Assembly: GCA_041191405.1 (NCBI GenBank)
Contig: JBEEOW010000015.1
Coordinates: forward strand, 30,196-94,195
Reading direction: 5' to 3'
From: JBEEOW01 sp041191405
Lineage (GTDB): Bacteria; Bacteroidota; Bacteroidia; Cytophagales; UBA9547
Length of the DNA: 64,000 nt
The stretch's first letter is position 1. Every line of letters starts with the position of its first letter. Shown here piece by piece: positions 7,188-15,504 of this stretch. The position numbers were made by a program, and so were the translations under genes. The notes under the pieces are model-generated. The model made no database searches and was not told the DNA's origin. It worked only from the letters and a program-made list of their open reading frames with translations.

Positions 7188-9545
7188 ATGATTAGAGTTG
7201 TACTATTAATTTTACTTTGCCCTCTGTTATTATTCGCACAAAATAATAAAGAACAAGTCGCTTTAAATAAAAAAGCAAATCAATTATTTAAAGAACATAA
7301 GTATAAATCTGCTTTAAAAATTTTTCAAAACATTGATAGTTTAACTACAAATAATCACGATGTAAAGTATAAAGTAGCTATATGTAATTTAAATATTGGT
7401 TATAAATCAATCGCTTTAAAACAACTTCAAGATTTGGAATCAAAATCTAGTGTTTTACCTATTGATTATGAGTATAATTTAGGAAAGGCTTTACATTTAA
7501 ATTATAAATTTGATGAAGCAATTTTACATTTCAATAAATACAAAACATCCTTACAAATTGATTTAAAAAAGTATAAAAAAGAACTTATTGATGTTGAAAG
7601 AAAATTAGAAATATGCGTAAATGCTAAACAGCTTTTTCTAAATCCGATTAAGGCTAACATTAAATCAGTTGGTGAGTTTGTAAATTCAATTTACCCAGAA
7701 TACACACCAATTGTTACTTCTGATGAAACAAAGCTATATTTTACTTCACGCAGACCTGAAAATATTGGAGGAGAGAAAGATGCTTCAGATGATGATTATT
7801 TTGAAGATATTTATGTAAGTGAAAAATCTGAAATTGGCTGGGGAGTGCCTAAAAATATTGGAAATCACATTAATACAAAAAATCATGATGCAGTAGTGAG
7901 TATCAATAGCGATGGGCAAACCATGATTATTTACAAACATGTTCACGATGAGTTACATGATGAGTATAATGGAAATATTTTTTATAGTCAGTTACAAGGA
8001 GCAAATTGGTCGAGCCCCGTTGCTTTTGATAATAATATTAATACTAAATATTGGGAACCAAGTGGAAGTTTAGATGCTGATGAACAAGTTTTATTTTTCT
8101 CATCTGATATGCCTGGCGGATATGGTGGTACTGATATTTATGTTTCAACTAGACATGTTGATGGAACTTGGGGGAAACCTAAAAATTTAGGTTCGAATAT
8201 TAATACTCCTTACAATGATGATGCTCCTCATTTAATGCCTGATGGTAAAACATTGTATTTTAGTTCGGAAGGACATAAAACTTTAGGAGGTCATGATTTG
8301 TTTGTAACAGTTTCTGATGCAGCAGGAAACTGGAATACCCCTAGAAATTTAGGTTATCCAATCAATACAACTGATGATGATGTGTATGCATCTTGGTCAG
8401 CTGATGGTAAAAGAATATATTTTTCGGCATATAATGAAAATAATGGTAAAAGTAGTTATGATATTTTTGTTGCTGAATTAAATGAAAAACCAGAAAATGT
8501 AGTTGTTTTCAAAGGAAAAGTGGTTGATAAAAATAATCAATTACCAATGGATGTAAAGATTACAACAACAGATTTACAATCAGATAAAATTCAAAGTGTA
8601 CATCATTCAAATGCAAAAACAGGCGAATTTTTAATTATAGTTCCTGAAAATAAAAATTTTAAAATTACTATCGAGAAAAATGGCTATTTGTTTCAGTCAT
8701 TTAACCTACATGTTCCTGAAAATAAGTCATATCTAGAATTGGTGAAAGATATTGAACTCGATACAATTGTTGCAGGTAGAAAAACATATTTAAGAAATGT
8801 GTTTTTTGCAAATAACGAAGCTCAAATAAAAGAAGAATCCTATCCTGAATTACAAGAATTGATTTCAATAATGGATCAAAACCCTCAAATGTTCATTGAG
8901 ATTGTAGGAAATATTGATGATATTAATGATTCAAAACATAATAAATTTTTATCTGAATCAAGAGCAACGGCAATACAAGAGTATTTAGTGTTTCATGGAA
9001 TTGATGAAAAAAGGATTTTGCCAATGGGATTCAATTCAGAGTTGGTGACTAATAATAACATTGAGCAAATGCTTGAACATTTAGAAGTTGAAGTGAAAAT
9101 AATTAGCAACGTAAATGCAAATTATTCTAGAGATAAAGTAAAGCCTAATCATTATACTAAATCCAAGAAGAATTTGCATAATTCTAAAAATATTGAAATT
9201 GGACAATATTTACATGAAAGTATATATTTCCCTTTAAACGAATCTAAAGAATTGCATAAAATTTCAATTCATAAACTACACAATATTATAGGGTTATTAA
9301 ACAAACATCCGAATTTGAAATTAAGAATTGAAGCACATTATGACCAAGAAGGTGATGTAAAACATAATTTGCAATTGGCTACAGATAGAGAAAAAATTGT
9401 TTTTGATGAATTAGTGAAGTTAGGCGTTGATCCTAAAAGATTAACTGTAAATACATATACAGATCAACCAAGTGAAAATTTAAATGCTATTCATGAAAGT
9501 AAGCTTTCAAATCGAAAAATAAAATTTAAAGTTGTTGGTAATTAA
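7188..9545 (+). CDS. TPR/PD40 protein with two OmpA-like domains (envelope anchor)
   Basis: From the ATG at 7188 the product is 785 residues, with a signal peptide directly at the N-terminus (MIRVVLLILLCPLLLFAQ). An upstream TTG at 7140 is in frame, but would hide the signal behind 16 residues and overlap a possible promoter. Domains in order are TPR-like helices, four WD40-like PD repeats (YFTSRRP, LFFSSDMPGGYGGTDIY, LYFSSEGHKTLGGHDLF, IYFSAYNEN), a carboxypeptidase-regulatory-like beta domain, and two consecutive OmpA-like peptidoglycan-binding domains. The first has NKFLSESRATAIQEYLVFHG; the second, more divergent, has AHYDQEGD and ATDRE. Such proteins tether T9SS or outer-membrane assemblies to the wall (PorE-like). 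It heads a six-gene operon; the next start is six bases on. Confidence 0.85.
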   Translation: MIRVVLLILLCPLLLFAQNNKEQVALNKKANQLFKEHKYKSALKIFQNIDSLTTNNHDVKYKVAICNLNIGYKSIALKQLQDLESKSSVLPIDYEYNLGKALHLNYKFDEAILHFNKYKTSLQIDLKKYKKELIDVERKLEICVNAKQLFLNPIKANIKSVGEFVNSIYPEYTPIVTSDETKLYFTSRRPENIGGEKDASDDDYFEDIYVSEKSEIGWGVPKNIGNHINTKNHDAVVSINSDGQTMIIYKHVHDELHDEYNGNIFYSQLQGANWSSPVAFDNNINTKYWEPSGSLDADEQVLFFSSDMPGGYGGTDIYVSTRHVDGTWGKPKNLGSNINTPYNDDAPHLMPDGKTLYFSSEGHKTLGGHDLFVTVSDAAGNWNTPRNLGYPINTTDDDVYASWSADGKRIYFSAYNENNGKSSYDIFVAELNEKPENVVVFKGKVVDKNNQLPMDVKITTTDLQSDKIQSVHHSNAKTGEFLIIVPENKNFKITIEKNGYLFQSFNLHVPENKSYLELVKDIELDTIVAGRKTYLRNVFFANNEAQIKEESYPELQELISIMDQNPQMFIEIVGNIDDINDSKHNKFLSESRATAIQEYLVFHGIDEKRILPMGFNSELVTNNNIEQMLEHLEVEVKIISNVNANYSRDKVKPNHYTKSKKNLHNSKNIEIGQYLHESIYFPLNESKELHKISIHKLHNIIGLLNKHPNLKLRIEAHYDQEGDVKHNLQLATDREKIVFDELVKLGVDPKRLTVNTYTDQPSENLNAIHESKLSNRKIKFKVVGN

Positions 9546-9551
9546 ATTATT

Positions 9552-10739
9552 ATGAAAAAAATATTTCTGCTTTTTATTGCAATAGCATTAAGTTTACAAT
9601 CATTTGCAATTATTACTCTATCTCCTAATTCTAGGGTGAGTATTTTAACATGCGGTTCGGGTGATGAACTGTACTCAATATTTGGTCATACAGGAATCAG
9701 AGTTCACGACCCTGAAAATGGAATGGATTTAGTATTTAATTATGGTACTTTTGATTTTAACGACGAACAATTTTATACAAAATTTGTAAGAGGTAAGTTG
9801 GATTATTTTCTTTCAGCAAGTTCGTACCAAGATTTTATTGGTTCATATATGCAAGAAGATAGGTCAGTAACTGAACAAGTTTTAAATATTAGTTATGAAC
9901 AACGTCAGGCAGTTTTGGAGTTTTTGTATTGGAATTTTAAAGAAGAAAATAAATATTATAAATATGATTTTTTTAAAGATAATTGTACCACAAAAATAAG
10001 AGATATTTTAAGTACTGTTTTAAAACAAAATATAGTTTGGGATGAAAATGCAAATCCTGAAAAACTAACTTATAGAAAAATGCTTGACCCAAACATAGTG
10101 TCAATGCCATGGATTAAAGCAGGTTTTTATTTAGGTTTAGGAAGTGTTTGCGATGTGTATCCAAATCATTTTGAAAAAATGTTTTTGCCAGATAAACTTT
10201 ATAATGGTATAGCCAAAGCTGAATTATTAAATGGTAAAATTTCAACACCTTTGGTTAAAGAAACCGTGAATGTTTATACCTCAACTAAAGGAAGTTTAAA
10301 AGCTGCTTTAGATATACCTCAGCTATTAGCAGTATTTTTGTTTTTAGCTACAGTTGGATTAAGTTTATGGCAATACTTAAAAAGAAAAGAAATATTAATT
10401 ATAGATAAAGCACTTTGGTACTTGGTAAGTATTATTAGTGTTTTGTTATTTTTCTTATGGTTTGCAACAGATCATCCATCTACTAAAATGAATTATAATT
10501 TATTGTGGGCTAGTCCTTTATGTATAGTTTTACTTTTAACTTGTAATTCAGAAAAGTTTCAAAAAGTTTATAGAGTTTCATTGGCACTTCTCATGATTTC
10601 ATGTAGTTTGGTAATGATAAGTAGTGTTTTGAAATTTCAGTCATTTCATATCCTTTGGGCCATGATTGCTCCTGTATTAATAATGAGAGCTAGTTTAATT
10701 CAGTTATTGAAGAGACAAAATGAAATTGTTTCAAAATAG
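9552..10739 (+). CDS. DUF4105 (Lnb N-terminal-like) periplasmic/membrane protein
   Basis: This 395-residue protein has a signal peptide (MKKIFLLFIAIALSLQSFA). The DUF4105 domain fills about residues 20-250. Its characteristic residues are visible: LTCGSGDELYSIFGHTGIRV, the FNYGTFDF pattern, and YDFFKDNCTTKIRD with the conserved Asn-Cys-Thr. DUF4105 has a papain/NlpC-like arrangement in which the Cys and the early His are candidate catalytic residues. Four hydrophobic segments follow (about 255-390). The family is a frequent Bacteroidota outer-surface component whose substrate is unknown. The start is six bases after the OmpA protein gene, and the last 20 bases overlap the TMTC-like gene, so co-translation is likely. 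Confidence 0.85.
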   Translation: MKKIFLLFIAIALSLQSFAIITLSPNSRVSILTCGSGDELYSIFGHTGIRVHDPENGMDLVFNYGTFDFNDEQFYTKFVRGKLDYFLSASSYQDFIGSYMQEDRSVTEQVLNISYEQRQAVLEFLYWNFKEENKYYKYDFFKDNCTTKIRDILSTVLKQNIVWDENANPEKLTYRKMLDPNIVSMPWIKAGFYLGLGSVCDVYPNHFEKMFLPDKLYNGIAKAELLNGKISTPLVKETVNVYTSTKGSLKAALDIPQLLAVFLFLATVGLSLWQYLKRKEILIIDKALWYLVSIISVLLFFLWFATDHPSTKMNYNLLWASPLCIVLLLTCNSEKFQKVYRVSLALLMISCSLVMISSVLKFQSFHILWAMIAPVLIMRASLIQLLKRQNEIVSK

Positions 10740-12438
10740 ATTTATAATATATATTGGTATTTTTTTGATGGTATTTCTAGTTTATGGAAATACCATCAAA
10801 CATTCTTTTACGCTAGATGATAAACGTTTAATAACTGGAAATGAACTAGTAAAATCATTTTCAGTAAAAGAGTTAGTTACTCACGGAACTTTTTATGGTT
10901 TCAATTATGATAATTCTGGGGCTTACAGACCAGTTTCAATGCTTTTTTATGCAATCACTTATAAGCTTTCAAATGGTAAAAGTTCAGGAATGCATTTTTT
11001 TGTAATTTTGTTCTATGGATTATTTTGTTGTTTACTTTTTAATTATTTGAGTAAAATATTAACATCAATTCCAAATGAGATTTTATTTTTAACAACTTGT
11101 ATTTTTGTAAGCTTAACCATACATACAGAGGTTGTTGCAAATATTAAAAGTGTTGATGAAATTTTGTGTGGAATTGGCTTACTATGCTCGCTTATTTTGG
11201 TTTTAAATGCTGATAAACAATTAAATGTTAAATATTTAATAGCTTTGTTTTTTGCTCTAAATATTAGCGTTTTAAGTAAGGAAACTGGTTTGGCAACTTT
11301 TACAATTGTAATATTTACAGCTTTCGATAAATGGAAAAAACAAAGTTTACCAACTTTACTTACTGTTGGTTTAGTTGCGATTTTATATTTTGTATTTAGA
11401 AACAGTTTTTTAGATAAACCAATACTGATTAATAATCAGCAACTTGAAATTAATAATACATTATATTCTTTATCTGGTGTAGAACAAATTTGGGCTAAAA
11501 TTCACCTCTGGGGTTTGTATTTTACTAAATTAGTTTTACCATATCCATTACAATGGGATTATTCAACTGGTGCAATTCCTGATTTAGGTTCATTTAATAT
11601 TATTGTATTTTTGGGTTTTATTGTTTTGATTTTAAGTTTATTGGCTATAATAAAGAATTATAAAAATCAAACAAGAATTACTGCTTTATGGTTTTTGATT
11701 CCTTTACTTTTGGTTTCAAATTCATTTATTTTAATTGAAACAACATTTGCCGAAAGGTTTTTGCTGCTTCCAAGTGTTGCACTGATTTTGATTCTGCTAA
11801 TTATTTATCAATCAATAAATAATAAAAAATTAATTGTTGTGTTTTTAATATTCATAGGTATAATTAGTGCATCATTCACTATTAAAAGAAATAAATTGTG
11901 GAAAGATGATTATACTTTAGCTACTGAAAGTAATTCTCCAAATCCATCAGCAAGGATGTTAATGGCATCGGCAGGAGAATGGTTAGCTGAATCAAATGAG
12001 TTGATAAATAATTCTTTACGAGATTCTTTATTGCTAAAAGCTGAAAAAAATGCAACTTTGGCATGTAGGTTAATTCCAAAAGACGCTGAAGTGAACTATT
12101 TGCTTGGCAATATTTATTTGAATGAAAAAAAATATAAGTTGGCTGAGATTCAACTAAAAAAATCTATTGCTATTGATTCAAAACATGTAAAAGCTTTGAA
12201 TGATTTAGCTGTTATTGCTGGACAAAATGCGAATCAACCATTGGCTTTAGATTATATTTTGAAAGTATTATCTTTAGACGCTCAAAACGAAAAAGCACTT
12301 GAAAATGCTGCTTTATTATATTTTGTGAAAAATGATTTTATTAATGCTAAATTGATGGTTGATAGATGTTTAAAAGTCAATTCTCAAAATGTAAGGTGTT
12401 TGCAAATTTTGTCAGAGTTAAATAAATTAAAATTTTAA
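10720..12438 (+). CDS. TMTC-like O-glycosyltransferase with C-terminal TPRs
   Basis: This 572-residue protein has about ten hydrophobic segments followed by a soluble tail (about residues 410-572) of tetratricopeptide repeats (LPK-AEVNYLLGNIYLNEKKY, VKALNDLAVIAGQNAN, EKALENAALLYFVKNDF). The first external loop holds HSFTLDDKRLITGNE and GAYRPVSML, the acidic-pair and R-P-V signature of the TMTC/DUF1736 group of GT-C mannosyltransferases. The combination of GT-C membrane part and TPR tail matches that family's architecture. It overlaps the DUF4105 gene by 20 bases and precedes a secreted-protein gene by 12 bases. Protein O-glycosylation of surface proteins is a reasonable inference, not shown. 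Confidence 0.75.
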   Translation: MKLFQNRFIIYIGIFLMVFLVYGNTIKHSFTLDDKRLITGNELVKSFSVKELVTHGTFYGFNYDNSGAYRPVSMLFYAITYKLSNGKSSGMHFFVILFYGLFCCLLFNYLSKILTSIPNEILFLTTCIFVSLTIHTEVVANIKSVDEILCGIGLLCSLILVLNADKQLNVKYLIALFFALNISVLSKETGLATFTIVIFTAFDKWKKQSLPTLLTVGLVAILYFVFRNSFLDKPILINNQQLEINNTLYSLSGVEQIWAKIHLWGLYFTKLVLPYPLQWDYSTGAIPDLGSFNIIVFLGFIVLILSLLAIIKNYKNQTRITALWFLIPLLLVSNSFILIETTFAERFLLLPSVALILILLIIYQSINNKKLIVVFLIFIGIISASFTIKRNKLWKDDYTLATESNSPNPSARMLMASAGEWLAESNELINNSLRDSLLLKAEKNATLACRLIPKDAEVNYLLGNIYLNEKKYKLAEIQLKKSIAIDSKHVKALNDLAVIAGQNANQPLALDYILKVLSLDAQNEKALENAALLYFVKNDFINAKLMVDRCLKVNSQNVRCLQILSELNKLKF

Positions 12439-12450
12439 AATTAAGTACTT

Positions 12451-13404
12451 ATGCAGTTAAAAAGTAAAAAAATAGGAATTTTAATTTTATTGATGTTGGG
12501 TTATATTTTTAATGCGAATGCTCAGTTGTTAGCTGATTCGTTAAAAACCAGGATGTTTTATTTTACTATGTTACGTTCACTTTACGAAGGGCAAGAACGT
12601 AAAACCAAACCTAATATCCCTGAAATGATACATAAAACCAATAACAAATATTGGTTGAAAAGCTTTGACGAAAAAGCTGTTGATTCAATTGTAAATGATA
12701 TTAAAAAGAAACTTGTAATTTCTGTAAATACACTTAAACCAAATGGCAATAAAACATCAGCTAACTTTACTTATAAATTAAGTTCAACTGAAGCCGGAAT
12801 TCCATTAGAGTTAATGGATATAAATGTTCAAATTACCGAAATATACAATGGTAAAAAATGGATTTTTGTAAATAACAATGTGTTAGGATGGAATTTAGCG
12901 AGTGGATTAACAAAGAAAAATGATGTTGAAATAAATGATAAAGTTGAAAAAGTTATAAAAATTAAATCAAAAATTTCAATTCATTTTCCTGTAATGTATG
13001 AGTGGTTAGCTTTAAATTCAGAAAATTTAAATAAACCTCTAAAATTAAATGAAACAGAAGTTGAATTAATTAGATTAGTGAATAATACTTATGCTATTTC
13101 ATTTGAAAAAAGTGTTGAGCCGATGATTATTCACCCTACAAACGGACGTGGACAAGAGTTTGTGCAACATAGTCAAGCTAAAATAGGCAGAGCAAGTTAT
13201 GATTTTTTTAAAAATAATATCAATGATTTAACAGAAACTAAAGTGACTAAGTTTGTATCAAAAAATGAAGTAAACCCTAAAATAGTTCAGTGGCCCTTGG
13301 TTAGGATGGGTGATGTTTCGGGAAATATTCATGAATTAATAATTGTAACACCTGTAAAGTTTGAAACTGCAAATACTGAAGTAGAATTTAATTATGGCAA
13401 CTAA
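12451..13404 (+). CDS. Secreted protein of unknown function in the envelope operon
   Basis: This 317-residue protein has a clear signal peptide (about residues 1-24, ending NANAQ). The remainder looks soluble and mixed alpha/beta, with no cysteine and no membrane segment. I considered GldN because of the Bacteroidota envelope setting, but the conserved GldN motifs are absent and I make no assignment. The stop overlaps the next start by 11 bases. Position between a TMTC-like transferase and a second GT-C-like pair suggests a periplasmic or surface accessory role. Confidence 0.75.
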   Translation: MQLKSKKIGILILLMLGYIFNANAQLLADSLKTRMFYFTMLRSLYEGQERKTKPNIPEMIHKTNNKYWLKSFDEKAVDSIVNDIKKKLVISVNTLKPNGNKTSANFTYKLSSTEAGIPLELMDINVQITEIYNGKKWIFVNNNVLGWNLASGLTKKNDVEINDKVEKVIKIKSKISIHFPVMYEWLALNSENLNKPLKLNETEVELIRLVNNTYAISFEKSVEPMIIHPTNGRGQEFVQHSQAKIGRASYDFFKNNINDLTETKVTKFVSKNEVNPKIVQWPLVRMGDVSGNIHELIIVTPVKFETANTEVEFNYGN

Positions 13405-14005
13405 AAATCAAAGTCAACCAAAGGTTAAAATACCTGAACCTGAGGTTAAAGTTCCAAATGTTAATCTTGCGAATAATAAAGTAGGTTTATTTTCAATTCC
13501 ATTCCACAAAAATATTATGATGGTTTTGGTATTGTTAATAGTACTCTTTGTAATAAGAAAACAGGTAGGAGGTTACATTTTTGTTTTTGACAATTTAATT
13601 GCTCAAAATATGAAAATGATTAAAGAAAAACCCAATTTGACAAATCTGGAAAAAGGTACATTTAAATTTCAGTATGATTATGAATATATTGATTATGTTA
13701 AAAATCATACACCTGAAAATGCAGTTATATTATTCCCAGATCCTCAAGTAGTTTTAAAAGATTCTACGCCTGACTATCCAAAATTTAGAACAACAGGCGG
13801 TGGCATTTACACTCAACTATGGGATGAATATTTTCTTTATCCAAGAAGAGTAGTTTTTGCTACACAGTTAAAAGACAATAAGTTAACTAATGAAATAACA
13901 CATGTAGCTGTTGTTAATTATAAAGGATATGAGTATTTACCTTATCCTGTAGCCAATAAAAGTAGGCTAGGAGTTTATTCACTTAATATTTCAACTTCAA
14001 AATAA
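13394..14005 (+). CDS. Single-pass membrane protein, partner of the next GT-C-like gene
   Basis: This 203-residue protein has a Pro/Lys-rich cytosolic N-terminus (about residues 1-38), one strong membrane helix (about 41-57) and an external domain. That domain contains YIDYVKNHTPENAVILFPDP and YFLYPRRVVFA, a style of sequence that often accompanies bacterial membrane glycosyltransferases. It overlaps the previous gene by 11 bases, and its TAA overlaps the next ATG (TAATG). It is therefore tightly coupled to the multi-pass gene at 14005. No family name can be given. Confidence 0.7.
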   Translation: MATKNQSQPKVKIPEPEVKVPNVNLANNKVGLFSIPFHKNIMMVLVLLIVLFVIRKQVGGYIFVFDNLIAQNMKMIKEKPNLTNLEKGTFKFQYDYEYIDYVKNHTPENAVILFPDPQVVLKDSTPDYPKFRTTGGGIYTQLWDEYFLYPRRVVFATQLKDNKLTNEITHVAVVNYKGYEYLPYPVANKSRLGVYSLNISTSK

Positions 14006-15366
14006 TGATTATAGTAGGAATAATATTAGCCACGTTGGCTGGTTTGAGTATTTTATCGATTATTAGCGATAAATTTGGTGTATTTGAAAGAATTGGTCTT
14101 GGTTATATAATAGGCTTAGGAATAGTTACATTTTCATTTTTTACATTTAATGTAATTGGTGTAAAAAGTACATTTGTTTCAATTAATGCAGTATTAGTTG
14201 TAACGATAATTGGGGGATATTTCTTAGGTAAAGGTAACGTATTAAAAAACTGGTTTTTAGATAAAGCCTTAATAACAAAATATGCATTAAATGGAATGTG
14301 GTTAGTTTGTTTTTTAATTATTATTTATCTTTTATATGTAATTACTCAAAAAGCACTTTATTGGCCAACTTTAGAGTTTGACTCTGTAACTGGGTATGAT
14401 TTTATGGCGAGAGCTATTGCCAAGGAAGGTTTTATTAATAATAGCATAATTCAACATATGCGTAATTCTCGTGAATATGTTCGAATATTATACCCACCAT
14501 TTGCTTCATGTACTTTTGCTTATGCATATTTGTGGGGTGCAGCTCAACCTAATTTAATTGTAATATTTCATTTCACTGCATTTTTTATAGTATTCTATAA
14601 TTGGTTAATTAGGTTTACCAATCCAATGGCAGCAATATTATTTACTTTGGCAGCCTTGGTTACTCCTGAGTTTTTTTCGCACGCAGCTATGGCATTATCA
14701 AATTTACCAAATGCTTTACATACAGGAATCATGTTTATATCGCTGTTTATTTGGATGAGGGAAAAGGAAATGAGATATTTAATTATTGCAATAATTTTTG
14801 CGGCATTAAATACATTTACTCGTTCAGATGCTGTTGTATTTTCATTAGTTGGAATTTTCTTTGTAATTATTGAATCTATCAAAGACAAAAAATGGTTGAA
14901 TATTCTTTATTTTTCAATAGGTTCTTTGGTTTCATTTATTGCGTGGAATTTGTTTGCTGCCAAGGTGTTACATTCGCAAGGTACATCAGATTATTTTGTG
15001 AAGTATTTGTTTTTTGATTCGGACAAAATAGCTCAAATGTTTGGTCACATTAAAATGTATATGTACACCGATAATGGATTTTATGGATTAACATTTTGGG
15101 TATTTTATATTGCAATTTTTATTTCAGCAAAAGCATGGAAAAATCCAGCACAAATATTTTTATTAATCACCGTAATGGCATGGTTTGGATATACCGCTTT
15201 ATATTACCAAATGGATAACAAAGTGATAGATTCGCTTGATGTTTTAATGAAAGCTTCCTATAAACGAGGTTTGTTTAACTTTGTACCATTGTGTTGGTTT
15301 TATGTAGCAATTAGCCCTGCAATGGTTTGGTTTTTTGAGAAATTAGATAAATTCTTGTACGAATAA
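14005..15366 (+). CDS. GT-C-like multi-pass membrane protein
   Basis: This 453-residue protein has about twelve hydrophobic segments. The first large external loop contains TLEFDSVTGYDFMARAI (about residues 127-143), with an aspartate placed as in GT-C glycosyltransferases. A later stretch, LNTFTRSDAVVFSLVG, resembles conserved parts of that superfamily. It is the last gene of the six-gene operon, starts within the previous stop codon, and is followed 26 bases later by a strong terminator. The donor and acceptor are unknown. It could instead be a ligase or flippase-like protein. Confidence 0.6.
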   Translation: MIIVGIILATLAGLSILSIISDKFGVFERIGLGYIIGLGIVTFSFFTFNVIGVKSTFVSINAVLVVTIIGGYFLGKGNVLKNWFLDKALITKYALNGMWLVCFLIIIYLLYVITQKALYWPTLEFDSVTGYDFMARAIAKEGFINNSIIQHMRNSREYVRILYPPFASCTFAYAYLWGAAQPNLIVIFHFTAFFIVFYNWLIRFTNPMAAILFTLAALVTPEFFSHAAMALSNLPNALHTGIMFISLFIWMREKEMRYLIIAIIFAALNTFTRSDAVVFSLVGIFFVIIESIKDKKWLNILYFSIGSLVSFIAWNLFAAKVLHSQGTSDYFVKYLFFDSDKIAQMFGHIKMYMYTDNGFYGLTFWVFYIAIFISAKAWKNPAQIFLLITVMAWFGYTALYYQMDNKVIDSLDVLMKASYKRGLFNFVPLCWFYVAISPAMVWFFEKLDKFLYE

Positions 15367-15392
15367 TATACTTATTGTTTTAATTAATTTTA

Positions 15393-15428
15393 AGAGTGAT
15401 AAATTTCAATTTATCACTCTTTTTTTTT
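15393..15428 (+). terminator. Rho-independent terminator of the six-gene operon
   Basis: The 13-base arm AGAGTGATAAATT (15393-15405) pairs perfectly with AATTTATCACTCT (15408-15420) and is followed by a run of eight T. It lies 26 bases after the last stop codon of the operon. Confidence 0.9.
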
Positions 15429-15448
15429 GAGTTTTATATAGTTTTTTG

Positions 15449-15478
15449 TTGTTACTCAATAGGTAATGTATTAAATTG
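15449..15478 (+). promoter_or_regulatory. Possible promoter of the 2586-residue adhesin gene
   Basis: TTG at 15449-15451 and TAAATTG at 15472-15478 are separated by 20 bases, and the ATG follows 26 bases later. This is near the Bacteroidota TTTG/TAnnTTTG layout but with a shortened -7 box. Confidence 0.35.
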
Positions 15479-15504
15479 CGTTTTGATAGATAATAAATAA
15501 CATT

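Noticed and set aside
12451..13404. Possible GldN-like gliding protein
   Set aside because: Length and signal peptide fit, but the conserved GldN motifs are not present and no other gld/spr core genes are adjacent.
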